Positions 1 to 7,412 of a DNA stretch of 64,000 nucleotides are shown in pieces. The position numbers and the translations under genes are program-made. The notes beneath the pieces were generated by a model, which worked only from the letters and a program-made list of their open reading frames with translations, was not told the origin of the DNA and did not search any database. This stretch comes from Acidobacteriota bacterium (GTDB taxonomy: Bacteria; Acidobacteriota; Terriglobia; UBA7540): assembly GCA_023474345.1 (NCBI GenBank), contig JAMCXS010000022.1:1-64000 (forward strand). The letters are read 5' to 3'. Positions within the stretch are counted from its first letter, which is position 1. Every line of letters starts with the position of its first letter.

Positions 1-1
1 G

Positions 2-865
2 GTAGCCTGCGGCGCCGGTGCCGGAATGGGCGCGGCGTATGGTGTTCCGCTCGGAGGCGCGCTGTTTTCCCTGGAGGTGATGCGTGGGAAGCTGGCGCTG
101 CGTTACGTTCTTCCCGCCGTGCTTACCGCGCTCATCGCCTGCGGAGTGTCGTGGCTTGTGTTGCCTAACGCGCCGACCTACATCATTCCTGCGTATGCGA
201 GTTCCGCTTCCGTGATCCTATGGGCAATAGTCGTGGGTCCTATCGCCGGCGTGGCCTCGGTGGCTTACGTTCGCATGATTGCCTGGGCAGATCGCAACCG
301 GCCCGAAGGCTGGAAGCGGCTGGTAGCGCCCGCCATGGTGATGGGACCGCTCGGAATCGCATCCATCTGGTTTCCGCAAATTCTTGGCAACGGTAAGGAC
401 GTCTCGCAGTTGGCATTCACAGGGCAGGTTGCGACTCTTCTCCTCCTGGCGCTTCTCGTGTTGAAACCCGCCGCCACCGCTCTATGCATGCGCAGCGGGG
501 CGCCGGGTGGCATGTTCACGCCGTCGCTGACCGCGGGCGCATTGCTCGGTGGCGTCCTGGGACAGGCATGGTCTCACTTCTGGCCGGGAGTGCCTCCCGG
601 TCTTTTTGCCCTGCTCGGCGCTGGAGCCGTCATCGGAGCTACGACGCAAGGTCCGATCTCTGCGGTGGTTTTGATAATGGAGCTGACAGGAATGGATCGC
701 TCTTTCATCTTGCCGCTTATTCTCATCGTTGCAATTGCTACCCTGGTAGCACGCACCATCGAGCCGCGATCAATTTACGATGCGCGACTGACTGATGAGG
801 AAGTTGAGAAACGGCAGAAGCTTCGCGAAATACCCGACACGCAGGATTTCCTAAGGGAGGAGTAG
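2..865 (+). CDS. ClC-family chloride channel/antiporter, 5'-truncated by window edge
   Basis: This is the C-terminal part of a ClC chloride channel or H+/Cl- antiporter of the inner membrane. The frame is open from base 2, so the gene begins upstream of the window; the first in-frame ATG at 26 is internal. About 287 residues are visible, with many hydrophobic segments. The family motif GGMFTPSLTAGA (the GxFxP anion-selectivity segment) is present, as is the GAGAVIGATTQGPISAVV stretch near the end of the channel domain. No CBS domain follows; the protein ends in a short charged tail. It is followed by a terminator-like hairpin and then by a diverged second copy of its own last codons. Family assignment is confident; substrate and channel-versus-antiporter mode cannot be told because the N-terminal motifs are missing. 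Confidence 0.9.
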   Translation, partial: VACGAGAGMGAAYGVPLGGALFSLEVMRGKLALRYVLPAVLTALIACGVSWLVLPNAPTYIIPAYASSASVILWAIVVGPIAGVASVAYVRMIAWADRNRPEGWKRLVAPAMVMGPLGIASIWFPQILGNGKDVSQLAFTGQVATLLLLALLVLKPAATALCMRSGAPGGMFTPSLTAGALLGGVLGQAWSHFWPGVPPGLFALLGAGAVIGATTQGPISAVVLIMELTGMDRSFILPLILIVAIATLVARTIEPRSIYDARLTDEEVEKRQKLREIPDTQDFLREE

Positions 866-895
866 CCACGGCACCGTTTCCGTGCCGTAGGTTTT
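866..895 (+). terminator. Intrinsic terminator after the ClC gene
   Basis: Directly after the stop codon, ACGGCAC (868-874) can pair with GTGCCGT (882-888) around a 7-nt loop, followed by a short T-run at 892-895. A better-formed version of the same hairpin follows the second tail copy at 1154-1184, so the terminator belongs to the duplicated block. Confidence 0.6.
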
Positions 896-907
896 GAGCT
901 GGTAGCC

Positions 908-1001
908 GGTAGCGCAGAGTTTTGCGCGGCCAGCGCAATACTCTGCGGTTCGTTTCATTAAAATCAAAAGCCGCAGAGTTACAGAACAACTCTGCGCTAC
1001 C
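908..1001. repeat. BIME-like nested palindrome between the two ClC tails
   Basis: An outer 14-bp perfect inverted repeat (908-921 with 988-1001, beginning GGTAGCGCAGAG) encloses an inner 9-bp inverted repeat (940-948 with 971-979). The outer arms carry the GTAGCG/CGCTAC ends that recur in other intergenic repeats of this window, which suggests a REP-derived element mobilised by the local RAYT transposases. The element lies exactly between the two copies of the ClC gene tail. Confidence 0.65.
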
Positions 1002-1153
1002 CGCTTTTGCTCATCGTTGCCATTGCTACCCTGGTTGCACGGAGCATCGAGCCTCGATCCATTTACGATGCGAGATTGACGGATGAGGAAGTTGAGAAAC
1101 GACAGAAGCTTCGCGACATACCCGACACGCAGGATTTCCTGAGGGAGGAGTAG
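1001..1153 (+). pseudogene. Remnant 3' end of a second ClC gene
   Basis: The sequence repeats the last 48 codons of the upstream ClC gene and ends at the same stop codon. By eye there are 12 nucleotide differences over about 144 bp. Ten are synonymous and two give conservative changes (Thr to Ser, Glu to Asp). That pattern means the copy was under protein-level selection after it diverged, so it is more likely the tail of a former tandem ClC paralogue whose body was deleted than a fresh duplication. There is no start codon or ribosome-binding site, so it is not a gene now. Homology to the first copy begins near 713/1001, right at the edge of the BIME-like repeat. Confidence 0.75.
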
Positions 1154-1184
1154 CCACGGCACCGGTTTTGTGCCGTGGGTTTTT
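1154..1184 (+). terminator. Intrinsic terminator after the ClC tail remnant
   Basis: A perfect 9-bp stem, CCACGGCAC (1154-1162) with GTGCCGTGG (1170-1178), has a 7-nt loop and is followed by five T (1180-1184). This is a textbook Rho-independent terminator, better paired than the paralogous hairpin at 866-895. Confidence 0.8.
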
Positions 1185-1232
1185 AGGTGCACGCATAAGA
1201 AGGAAAGGCCCACGCACGAAATCGGTGCCGCA

Positions 1233-1878
1233 GCGGGTAGCGAGGACCGCCGGTTTTGCGGTCCGCGGGTTTTCCTTTCAAATTCGCGTCCGTTCATCCG
1301 ATGGTGGCAACACGCGATCGATGACCAGCGCGCAGCGCTGATTTTGTTCTTCGGGAGTCACGCCGGCGTACTCGTTGAAGCTCGACCAGCGCCAGTCTTG
1401 CGGGCAGCGCGCCAGGCCGCTGCGCACCGGATTCAGATGAAGGTACTCAACGGTCTTGTTGTACTCCTTCACCGTGCGCAGGGCGCGGTCGAAGAATCGC
1501 GGCTGCCAGAGCTCGCCCGGTGCCGCGCGGCGGCGATTGATGGCCATCGTGGAACTCTGCTTGACGGATTTAACAACCAGGGAAATCGTTACCGGATGTC
1601 GCGGCGCGCAGATGGCGTGCCAGTGATCAGGGAGAAATACCCAGGCGGTCAGCAGCAAAGGATGCAAGGATCGCACGCGGTTGAAGGCTTGCGCCAGCAG
1701 AACGAAGTCGGCGTCCGTCATCTTCTCGCGTCGCCGAAGCAGGCGCACGGTGATGAAGAAATAGCGGTCGGAAAGAAATGGACGACGCAGCCTGGACACA
1801 GCGGTACAATACGACACCGTGAGGACGATTGCCAGGAAAGAACCGCGGACCGCAAAACCGGCGGTCCTCGCTACCCGC
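1233..1878. mobile_element. RAYT unit bounded by inverted REP sequences
   Basis: A 43-bp REP at 1233-1275 (begins GCGGGTAGCGAGGACC) and a nearly identical copy in inverted orientation at 1835-1878 flank the RAYT gene at 1278-1799. Each REP contains its own imperfect hairpin, GGACCGCcggttttGCGGTCC. A transposase-like gene between inverted REPs is the arrangement known for REP/RAYT systems, which mobilise REPs rather than behave as ordinary insertion sequences. Both ends are intact, so this unit is the probable source of related repeats at 2874-2916, 3103-3143, 3791-3824 and elsewhere. Confidence 0.7.
1278..1799 (-). CDS. REP-associated tyrosine transposase (RAYT, Y1_Tnp family)
   Basis: This HUH-type single-strand nuclease of the Y1 transposase family would nick and join REP sequences. 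The start is taken as GTG at 1799 (VSRLRRPFLSDRYFF), because the frame further upstream is just translated REP sequence; the protein is then about 173 aa, normal for RAYTs. The metal-binding HUH motif is seen as LPDHWHAI, the catalytic tyrosine lies in YLHLNPVRSGL, and the family-typical C-terminal WRWSSFNEY follows. No frameshift or internal stop is visible, so the gene appears intact. Inverted REPs flank it on both sides. A related remnant copies its first 27 or so codons at 2947-3040. Confidence 0.85.
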   Translation of the reverse strand: MSRLRRPFLSDRYFFITVRLLRRREKMTDADFVLLAQAFNRVRSLHPLLLTAWVFLPDHWHAICAPRHPVTISLVVKSVKQSSTMAINRRRAAPGELWQPRFFDRALRTVKEYNKTVEYLHLNPVRSGLARCPQDWRWSSFNEYAGVTPEEQNQRCALVIDRVLPPSDERTRI

Positions 1879-1929
1879 TCTTTAGATGCCTGAAAAGACC
1901 GTGTACCTGCGGTACAAAGGAGAGGAATC

Positions 1930-2874
1930 ATGCCTAGGTCTTTATCGCCGGGAGAATGTCCCCTTTGTGGGACCGAGGCTAAGGTTACGGACTACGACGA
2001 AAAATTCACGCGTTGGGTTGAATGCGCGACTTGCGGTAACTTTGCAATCAACGTTGAAGCAGAGCAAGCGGTGACTCCGGAAAGCAAACCGCTCCTTTCC
2101 GCCTATACCCGACGCTTCTTCAGGCGGGCGGACCCGCCGATCCTGATTACCTCTAGCAGCATTGGGGAGTTCGTTCGAGTTCTTCCACGGTATACGCCTC
2201 CCGAGAAACTGGACGACTTGCTTATTCAGTTGTGCCGTATGAGCCCATCTGAATTCGGCAAACCAACGGGGTTCGATCTGAAGAAGGACTACCCGCTAGT
2301 GATCATGTCGGGCCCGGCCGAGGTTCATTCCTACCTTGCGGAGCTAAGGAACCCGAACCGCGGATACGTTACGATTCATGACCCACCAATAGTGACAATA
2401 GAAGGTTGGCGGCGGTTTGAAGAAATTGGTCAAGAGGGTAAGCGGTCGAACAGGGCATTTGTCGCCATGTGGTTCCACACTAGCACTGATGAGGTCTACG
2501 AGAAGGCGATCGAACCAGCGATCCGGGAGGCCGGGTACGAACCTCTCAGGATTGACAAACATGAGCATGTGAATCGTATTGATGACGAAATCATAGCGCA
2601 GGTGAAACGGTCGCGCTTCATGGTCGCCGACTTTACCGGTCAGCGGCATGGAGTGTATTTTGAGGCTGGCATGATGCAAGGGCTTGGGAGGAACGTATTT
2701 TGGATCTGCCCCAAGAAGGACTTAGAGCAATTGCATTTTGACGTAAGGCAGTTCAACTTTATCGATTACGAATCCACGAAACAAGCCAAGGACCGCCTTT
2801 ATTATCGGATTATGGCACTGGAAGGCGAAGGGCCAAGTGCCAACCCGAAGGAAACATCTACTGCAGGCGTGTAG
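1930..2874 (+). CDS. Zinc-ribbon protein with nucleoside 2-deoxyribosyltransferase/TIR-like domain
   Basis: This 314-residue soluble protein has two recognisable parts. At the N-terminus four cysteines in two CxxC pairs (C10, C13, C32, C35) suggest a zinc ribbon. From about residue 173 to 285 the sequence reads like the nucleoside 2-deoxyribosyltransferase-like fold, which is related to TIR/SLOG-type nucleotide-processing domains: RAFVAMWF strand, a YEKAIEPAIREAGYEP helix, an IIAQVKRSRFMVADFT segment, then GVYFEAGMMQGLG, whose Glu near 244 matches the catalytic glutamate position. Such domains occur in stand-alone nucleotide-binding proteins and as effectors in anti-phage systems. The middle region (40-170) is unrecognised. 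The stop codon overlaps the start of a REP, and RAYT sequences lie on both sides. A defence role is inference only; the enzymatic target is unknown. Confidence 0.6.
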   Translation: MPRSLSPGECPLCGTEAKVTDYDEKFTRWVECATCGNFAINVEAEQAVTPESKPLLSAYTRRFFRRADPPILITSSSIGEFVRVLPRYTPPEKLDDLLIQLCRMSPSEFGKPTGFDLKKDYPLVIMSGPAEVHSYLAELRNPNRGYVTIHDPPIVTIEGWRRFEEIGQEGKRSNRAFVAMWFHTSTDEVYEKAIEPAIREAGYEPLRIDKHEHVNRIDDEIIAQVKRSRFMVADFTGQRHGVYFEAGMMQGLGRNVFWICPKKDLEQLHFDVRQFNFIDYESTKQAKDRLYYRIMALEGEGPSANPKETSTAGV

Positions 2875-2916
2875 CGGGTAGCGCGAACCGCCGGTTTTGC
2901 GGTCCGCGGTTCTTTC
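2874..2916. repeat. REP copy at the stop codon of the zinc-ribbon gene
   Basis: It is nearly identical to the REPs flanking the intact RAYT unit (GCGGGTAGCG, then a CCGccggttttGCGG hairpin, ending TTCTTTC). It begins on the last base of the upstream stop codon. Together with the inverted copy at 3103-3143 it bounds a short non-autonomous unit. Confidence 0.7.
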
Positions 2917-2946
2917 TTGGCAATTGTCCTTACGGTGCCGTATTGT

Positions 2947-3040
2947 ATGGCGGTGTCCAGGCTGCGTCGCCCATTTCTTTCCGACCGCTATTTCTTCATC
3001 ACCGGGCGCCTGCTTCGGCGACATGTGAAGCTGGCAGCGG
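2947..3040 (+). pseudogene. 5' remnant of a RAYT gene
   Basis: From ATG at 2947 the reading AVSRLRRPFLSDRYFFITG and a few more residues match the start of the intact RAYT at 1278-1799, with ATG where the intact copy has ACA-GCG-GTG. Similarity stops near 3025, before any catalytic motif. What follows (to about 3100) is unrelated. The remnant sits between inverted REPs (2874-2916 and 3103-3143), forming a MITE-like element that would need a RAYT in trans. Confidence 0.7.
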
Positions 3041-3102
3041 GTATCCCGGCGGTGCTGATGTCTGCGGTTCTTGGGGCGGCCACGTCCACGCTCACTCCCA
3101 AC

Positions 3103-3143
3103 GGAAAACCCGCAGACCGCAAAGTCGGCGGTCTTCGCTACGC
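3103..3143. repeat. Inverted REP closing the RAYT-remnant unit
   Basis: GGAAAACCCGCAGACCGC at the left end and CTTCGCTACGC at the right end match the reverse complement of the REP at 2874-2916 with a few substitutions. Confidence 0.6.
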
Positions 3144-3213
3144 ATAACGCCCCGGCATGGGCATGACCCATCGCTCCGAATCGGAAACGCTTTTGAAGTA
3201 TCTTACTGGAACC

Positions 3214-3723
3214 ATGTCGCATATCCATCGGCTGCGGACTGCGGACCGAATCTTTTTCGTGACGGTTAACCTGCGCCGTTCCGTTCAGGCGTTCGACACG
3301 ACCGAATACCAGATGATGACCGACGTCCTGGAAGGTTCGCGAGCGAGGCTTGAGTTTCTGCTGTGCGGCTATGTCCTCATGCCGGACCACTGGCACGCGT
3401 TGATCTGGACAGCTTATCCGCCGACGATTTCGCAGGTCGTCCACGACGTGAAAAAGGTTGCGGCGCGCCGGCTACACCAGCAACGAGGAACGGATGGGGC
3501 GGTTTGGCAGCATCAATTCTGGGACCGGTTTGTGCGCCACGAAAAGGAATTCGGTGCGCGGTTGGACTATATGCACCTGAACCCGGTGCGGAAGGGATTT
3601 GTCGGTAAACCGGAAGAATGGTGATGGTCAAGCTACAATAATTCCGCGCTGCAGCAAGATGTCGTCCAATGTTGCCCGATTCAGATCGATTACGTACGGC
3701 TGCCGGAGGGGTATCGTGGATAA
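3214..3723 (+). pseudogene. Second RAYT transposase, interrupted by an in-frame TGA
   Basis: This is a different RAYT lineage from the one at 1278-1799. The ATG at 3214 (MSHIHRLRTADRIFFVTV) fits the family start. The HUH motif MPDHWHALIW and the tyrosine segment YMHLNPVRKGFVGKPEEW are intact. At 3622-3624 a TGA interrupts the frame exactly at the EEW-x-WSSYNN junction. After the TGA the frame continues through WSSYNNSALQQ and CPIQIDYVRLPEGYRG to TAA at 3721-3723, a normal RAYT C-terminus. The undamaged tail means the nonsense mutation is recent (CGA to TGA would be the simplest path). The truncated 136-aa product keeps the catalytic residues and may retain some activity. Confidence 0.8.
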
Positions 3724-3790
3724 AAAGCCCACGGTCAGAAAGGCACTGACCGTGGCTTGCTATCGAATGGGATGCCGTAAGTGCACCTCA

Positions 3791-3824
3791 GAACCCGCGG
3801 ACACAAAACCGGCGGATCGCGCTA
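3791..3824. repeat. Degenerate REP upstream of the GH18 gene
   Basis: GAACCCGCGGACACAAAACC followed by GGCGGATCGCGCTA is recognisable as the same REP family in inverted orientation, with substitutions in the stem. Confidence 0.5.
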
Positions 3825-3911
3825 ATGGCTCGATTGGAGCGCAGGTGCGATAGAATGCCCATGCTCAAAGCAAAAGCTTTTTTCATGATTGATGGGAAGG
3901 GAGAGACACAG

Positions 3912-4949
3912 ATGGTTAAAATTGTCCGAGCAGTCGTCCTGTTGTTGCTGGCAGCCGTTGCGGCGCAGGCGCGTCCCAAATCGCTGTTTTACATGACACG
4001 CAATCCTGATTCCGTGCGCTCATTCCTGGCGCACGCGGACAAAATCGACATCGTCGTCCCCACCTGGTACAGCGTCGACGGGAGCGGCCTGGTCTGGGGC
4101 GGCCCCAATCCGCTGGTGCTCAAGGCGGCGAAGGAACATCACGTGCCGGTCATGCCCATTGTTTCCGCCCCGGGTTTTGGCATCAAGGAATTCCATGCCT
4201 TCCTTTACAATGCCGCCGCCCGAAAGGCTTTCGTGGACGCACTGCCAAAGGAATGCAGGCGCTACGGCTACTCGGGCTTTCAGATCGACTTTGAACACCT
4301 CGCCTGGAACGACCGCGACGCGCTTTCCAGCCTGGTGGCTCAAGCGGCGGCGGCCCTGCATCGCCATGGCTACCAGTTGTCCATCGCCACCTCGGCCAAC
4401 GCGCCCGGCTATCCCGGCCAGACGGACTACAGCTACTGGAGTTACCGCGACTGGACCGGCGTCTTTGATCTCGCTGCGCTGGCCAAGTCCGTGGACCTGA
4501 TCTGCCTGATGGCCTACGACCAGCACGGGCAGCATACGCCGCCGGGCCCGGTGGCCGGATATCCGTGGGTGGTGGACAATCTGAACTTCGCGCTGAAGTT
4601 GGTGCCCAAGGATAAACTCGCACTGGGAATACCGCTCTACGGCAAACACTGGCATGCCGGCATGCCCAAAGACGACCAGGCCAATGTCGCCGTCGATTAC
4701 ATCAGCGAGCCGGATGCCATGCTGCTTGCCCAAACCTACGGCGCCAAGATCCAATGGGATCCCGTCGACCTCACCTCGTGGTTCTTCTTCTACCGGGACT
4801 ACAAGCGCGAGTGGGTGTTCTTCACGGACGTCCGAACGTTCAAGGCACGCTACGACCTGGTGAAAGAGCGCGGCCTGCAGGGCTTCAGCGCTTGGGTGTT
4901 GGGAATGGAAGACCCCGGAATCTGGAAGCTGCTGCCCTCGCACAAGTAG
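3912..4949 (+). CDS. Exported GH18-family glycoside hydrolase (chitinase-like)
   Basis: Predicted to hydrolyse beta-1,4-linked GlcNAc polymers, or a related glycan, outside the cytoplasm. The start is ATG at 3912, preceded by GGGAAGGGAG and followed by a signal peptide (MVKIVRAVVLLLLAAVAAQA); earlier ATGs at 3825, 3855 and 3885 lack both. The 345-residue protein is a single GH18 TIM barrel. The barrel-strand-4 motif is YSGFQIDFEHL: the catalytic Glu and the preceding Asp of DxE are present, but the first Asp of the classical DGxDxDxE is Ser and the second is Gln, as in the YaaH/SleL-like branch of GH18. A typical LMAYDQHG strand-6 motif and an FSAWVLGMEDPGIW C-terminus are also visible. The gene is monocistronic and convergent with the GH28 gene. 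Confidence 0.85.
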   Translation: MVKIVRAVVLLLLAAVAAQARPKSLFYMTRNPDSVRSFLAHADKIDIVVPTWYSVDGSGLVWGGPNPLVLKAAKEHHVPVMPIVSAPGFGIKEFHAFLYNAAARKAFVDALPKECRRYGYSGFQIDFEHLAWNDRDALSSLVAQAAAALHRHGYQLSIATSANAPGYPGQTDYSYWSYRDWTGVFDLAALAKSVDLICLMAYDQHGQHTPPGPVAGYPWVVDNLNFALKLVPKDKLALGIPLYGKHWHAGMPKDDQANVAVDYISEPDAMLLAQTYGAKIQWDPVDLTSWFFFYRDYKREWVFFTDVRTFKARYDLVKERGLQGFSAWVLGMEDPGIWKLLPSHK

Positions 4950-5245
4950 CAGGTAGCATGTAGCGAAGAGTCTCGCTCTCCAGAGACTCTACGGCTTTTA
5001 TTTTTGCCGGGGCGAGGTTGGGCTCGAGGATCACAGAGCGAAAACCCACGGACAAAACCCGAGGACCGCGCTGCGTGCTACAGGCTGAAAGCAGGTAGCG
5101 CATCTATAACGTCGTCGGAGTTGTGCGCGGAGCGCATTACTCTGCGGCCTTTTCCACTCTGCGCGACCTCGCTGCCCGCGTTTTCTTGCGGGCGTAAGAA
5201 CCGCAGCAGAACGGCGGACCCCGAAACCGGGGGACCGCGCTACCG
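4950..5245. repeat. REP-rich gap between convergent GH18 and GH28 genes
   Basis: No gene is seen. The stretch holds several fragments of the GTAGCG...CGCTAC repeat family: around 4953-5000 (GCATGTAGCGAAGAGTCTC with an AGAGACTCT partner), around 5040-5100 (ACCCACGGACAAAACCCGAG), and around 5200-5243 (GAACCGCAGCAGAACGGCGG, then GACCGCGCTACC). Both flanking genes end here, so the hairpins may also terminate transcription from either side. Confidence 0.55.
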
Positions 5246-6946
5246 CTAAAGGGACTTTGATGTGACTGTTTCCAGCCGGGTATCGGGCACCGATTTGCTC
5301 CAGAGGACGTTGAAATCCCTGACGTTTTTCAACGCAAAAACGTCAACACCCGGAGCGTGCTGGGCGCCGATGTGGAAGAAGTCGGCCCCTTTCACGTCGT
5401 CCAAAATGATCGGCGGTCTCTGGTCTTCCTTCTCGTACTGAATTTCGATGTCGCTCATGTCCAGGCCCTTGATGTGGCGCAGGTAGAAGCCGTAGGCGGG
5501 CGTCGTGCCGAACATCGTCGGCTCGGGATAGCCCTCGGCTCTTTCTGGGAGCACAATCGCCGCGTCTTCTTTGGTTCCTCCGCCCTGGGTAAGAATGGTG
5601 ATGCCGTTCAATCGCACCTCTTCGATGTCATGTCCGGGAATGCCACTGAGTATTGAAGCCCAGCGTCCGGAAGTGTTGGAGACGACGAGATTGCTGATAT
5701 TGACCCGCCGCAGCTTGCCGACCGGCGTGCTGGGCGGACTGTGCCTTTGGTAAAGCGGAGCGAGCATCCGGCTGCCCAGGCGCATGAAGATCGGCGCGAC
5801 GCCAACGTCCCGCATGGTGACGTTCGAGATGGAGACATCTTCCAGGTGCGCTCCGTCCACCGTTTCGAGCGCCAGGCCCATGGTGTTCTCGAAGACGCAG
5901 TTGCTGATGGTGACGTTTATGAAGCCACCATAGGACTCGGTGCCATACTTAAAGCGGCCGTTGCGGATTCCGGCGGTGGGAGGGAACCGTTTCCATGTCC
6001 CATTGAGCACGGAGCCGACTTCGTAGCCGCCGGTCACGAAGCAGTTACTGATGGTCATGTTTTTAGTCGGCCGCGGATAGCCGAGCGCGCCGGAACTTTT
6101 CGGGCAGATACCGTCGTCAAACGGATCGTTCACCGTGCAATTCGTTACCCGCGTGTTCCAGCAGCAATCGAGGTCCATGCCATCGCGCTCGGTGTCAATC
6201 AGGAGGTTGTCAATCGTCAGGTTGTCCACGCCGGTGGCGAGAATGCCGAAGTGGCCGCCTTGCAGAATCGAAAAATCGCGCAAAATGACGTTGTGGCAAT
6301 TCTTGAGGGCGATGCACTTGTCGCCTTGTCCGGTAATCGGAATTGGCTGCGGGCGGTGTCGAGTGCGCCCCACGTGGTACCTGTACGGGATCAGAGTGTT
6401 TCCCATGGGGTGCATGCCGATTCCCGTGCCTCGCAGCAGGCCTTTGCCGTAAATCAGACCCGGGCCGAGGATGGAGACGTTCTCGAGCCCGACGCCCCAA
6501 ATGAGGGCGTTGTGCCAGTGCCGGTGGCCGAAATCCTCATAATAATTGCCCGGGCCCGGCTCCGGCGGGTCATAACCGGGGCCGCCATCCGGCGGCGTTG
6601 CGCCCAGGATGGTCGCGCCCGCGTCAAGGTAAAGGGCGACGTTGCTCTTCAGGCGAATCGAAAAGCACAAATACGTTCCGGCTGGCACGAGGACCGTGCC
6701 GCCGCCGGCCGCCGCGGCCGCCTCGATGGCCTTGTTGATGGCGGGCGTATCAAGCGTTGTCCCGTTGCCCGTCGCCCCAAAATGGCGCACGTTAAACGAC
6801 GGGCGGCCAGCTTCCGGGCCGCGCTCCGCCGCCACAGCCTTTCCCGGTAAAAGAAGTCCCGCCCCGGCCACGCCGGTTCCGATCCCCAGCAAGGTCCCAA
6901 GAGCATGCCGTTTGCCGATGTCAATACCAGCCGTTTGATGGCGCAT
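5246..6946 (-). CDS. Exported GH28-type polygalacturonase-like beta-helix protein
   Basis: A 566-residue right-handed parallel beta-helix enzyme, probably acting on pectin-type galacturonans. The N-terminus has a twin-arginine-like signal (IGKRHALGTLLGIG, hydrophobic stretch, AVAAE), although the pair is Lys-Arg. A pectate-lyase-3-like start follows (FNVRHFGATGNG, then GGGTVLVPAGTY at about 50-95). The GH28 core is recognisable in TERDGMDLDCC and NDPFDDGICPKSSG, corresponding to the family's NxD and DD motifs. The canonical GHG is not evident; GGYEVGS stands at about that place. That makes the exact activity uncertain; an exo- or rhamnogalacturonan-type relative is possible. The ATG at 6946 has GGAGAG upstream. 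Its neighbours are GH18 (convergent) and a GH78-like gene, consistent with pectin use. Confidence 0.75.
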   Translation of the reverse strand: MRHQTAGIDIGKRHALGTLLGIGTGVAGAGLLLPGKAVAAERGPEAGRPSFNVRHFGATGNGTTLDTPAINKAIEAAAAAGGGTVLVPAGTYLCFSIRLKSNVALYLDAGATILGATPPDGGPGYDPPEPGPGNYYEDFGHRHWHNALIWGVGLENVSILGPGLIYGKGLLRGTGIGMHPMGNTLIPYRYHVGRTRHRPQPIPITGQGDKCIALKNCHNVILRDFSILQGGHFGILATGVDNLTIDNLLIDTERDGMDLDCCWNTRVTNCTVNDPFDDGICPKSSGALGYPRPTKNMTISNCFVTGGYEVGSVLNGTWKRFPPTAGIRNGRFKYGTESYGGFINVTISNCVFENTMGLALETVDGAHLEDVSISNVTMRDVGVAPIFMRLGSRMLAPLYQRHSPPSTPVGKLRRVNISNLVVSNTSGRWASILSGIPGHDIEEVRLNGITILTQGGGTKEDAAIVLPERAEGYPEPTMFGTTPAYGFYLRHIKGLDMSDIEIQYEKEDQRPPIILDDVKGADFFHIGAQHAPGVDVFALKNVRDFNVLWSKSVPDTRLETVTSKSL

Positions 6947-7017
6947 AAATTGTTCTCTCCAATGATGAAGGTTCGGCGGCAGCGGCCGCCGATAAAACCG
7001 TTCATTTTATCACGCCG

Positions 7018-7103
7018 TAGCGGGTAGCGCGGAGCGCGCGCCCTCGGTCCGCGGTTCTTTCCCGGCACATCGATGAAGGGGGCGGTCCTCGCAACCCGCT
7101 TTT
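7018..7103. repeat. REP-like palindrome between GH28 and a small membrane protein
   Basis: GTAGCGGGTAGCGCGGAGCG on the left and GGCGGTCCTCGCAACCCGC on the right are related to the REPs at 1233-1275 and 1835-1878. The middle differs. It lies in the divergent region between two start codons. Confidence 0.5.
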
Positions 7104-7166
7104 GCAAGGGAACATTGTCCGTGCCGGTGCGTATAAAGGATTATAAGTACGCGGGAGGCATGTGGC

Positions 7167-7379
7167 GTGATCAAGTTTCTGCTGTGGTGTATTCTGCTGG
7201 TTCTTTGCTGGCCACTGGCGCTGCTGGCGCTGGTGCTCTATCCGCTGGTGTGGCTCCTCTTGCTGCCCTTCCGAATCCTCGGTATCGCCGTCGAAGGCGT
7301 GCTTGCCCTTCTGACAGCCATCATCACCTTTCCTGTCCGCCTATTGCGCGGTCCTCGATCGCCGCGCCCCCTCCGATAG
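7167..7379 (+). CDS. Small hydrophobic membrane protein, unknown function
   Basis: A 70-residue protein that starts at GTG (7167) with GGGAGG eight bases upstream, a well-placed ribosome-binding site. Almost the whole length is hydrophobic: MIKFLLWCILLVLCWPLALL, then LVLYPLVWLLLLPF and a third segment near VEGVLALLTAIITF, ending in a basic tail (RLLRGPRSPRPLR). This predicts two or three membrane helices with a cytoplasmic basic C-terminus. I have no functional name for it. The reverse strand holds no plausible gene here. Confidence 0.55.
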   Translation: MIKFLLWCILLVLCWPLALLALVLYPLVWLLLLPFRILGIAVEGVLALLTAIITFPVRLLRGPRSPRPLR

Positions 7380-7412
7380 AACCGTGCGGCATGAGGCGTT
7401 GCCGGTTCCGCT

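Noticed and set aside
3622-3624. In-frame TGA in the second RAYT as a possible selenocysteine codon
   Set aside because: The replaced residue lies in the EEW-x-WSSY junction, which is usually Arg, Pro or Gln, not Cys; a nonsense mutation is the simpler reading.
1233-3824. A CRISPR array as explanation of the repeated GTAGCG-type sequences
   Set aside because: The repeats are palindromic REP copies in both orientations at irregular distances, with no regular spacers and no cas genes.
5741-6850. 369-codon open frame antisense to the GH28 gene
   Set aside because: Shadow frame; low-complexity Val, Ala, Arg text and no start signal.
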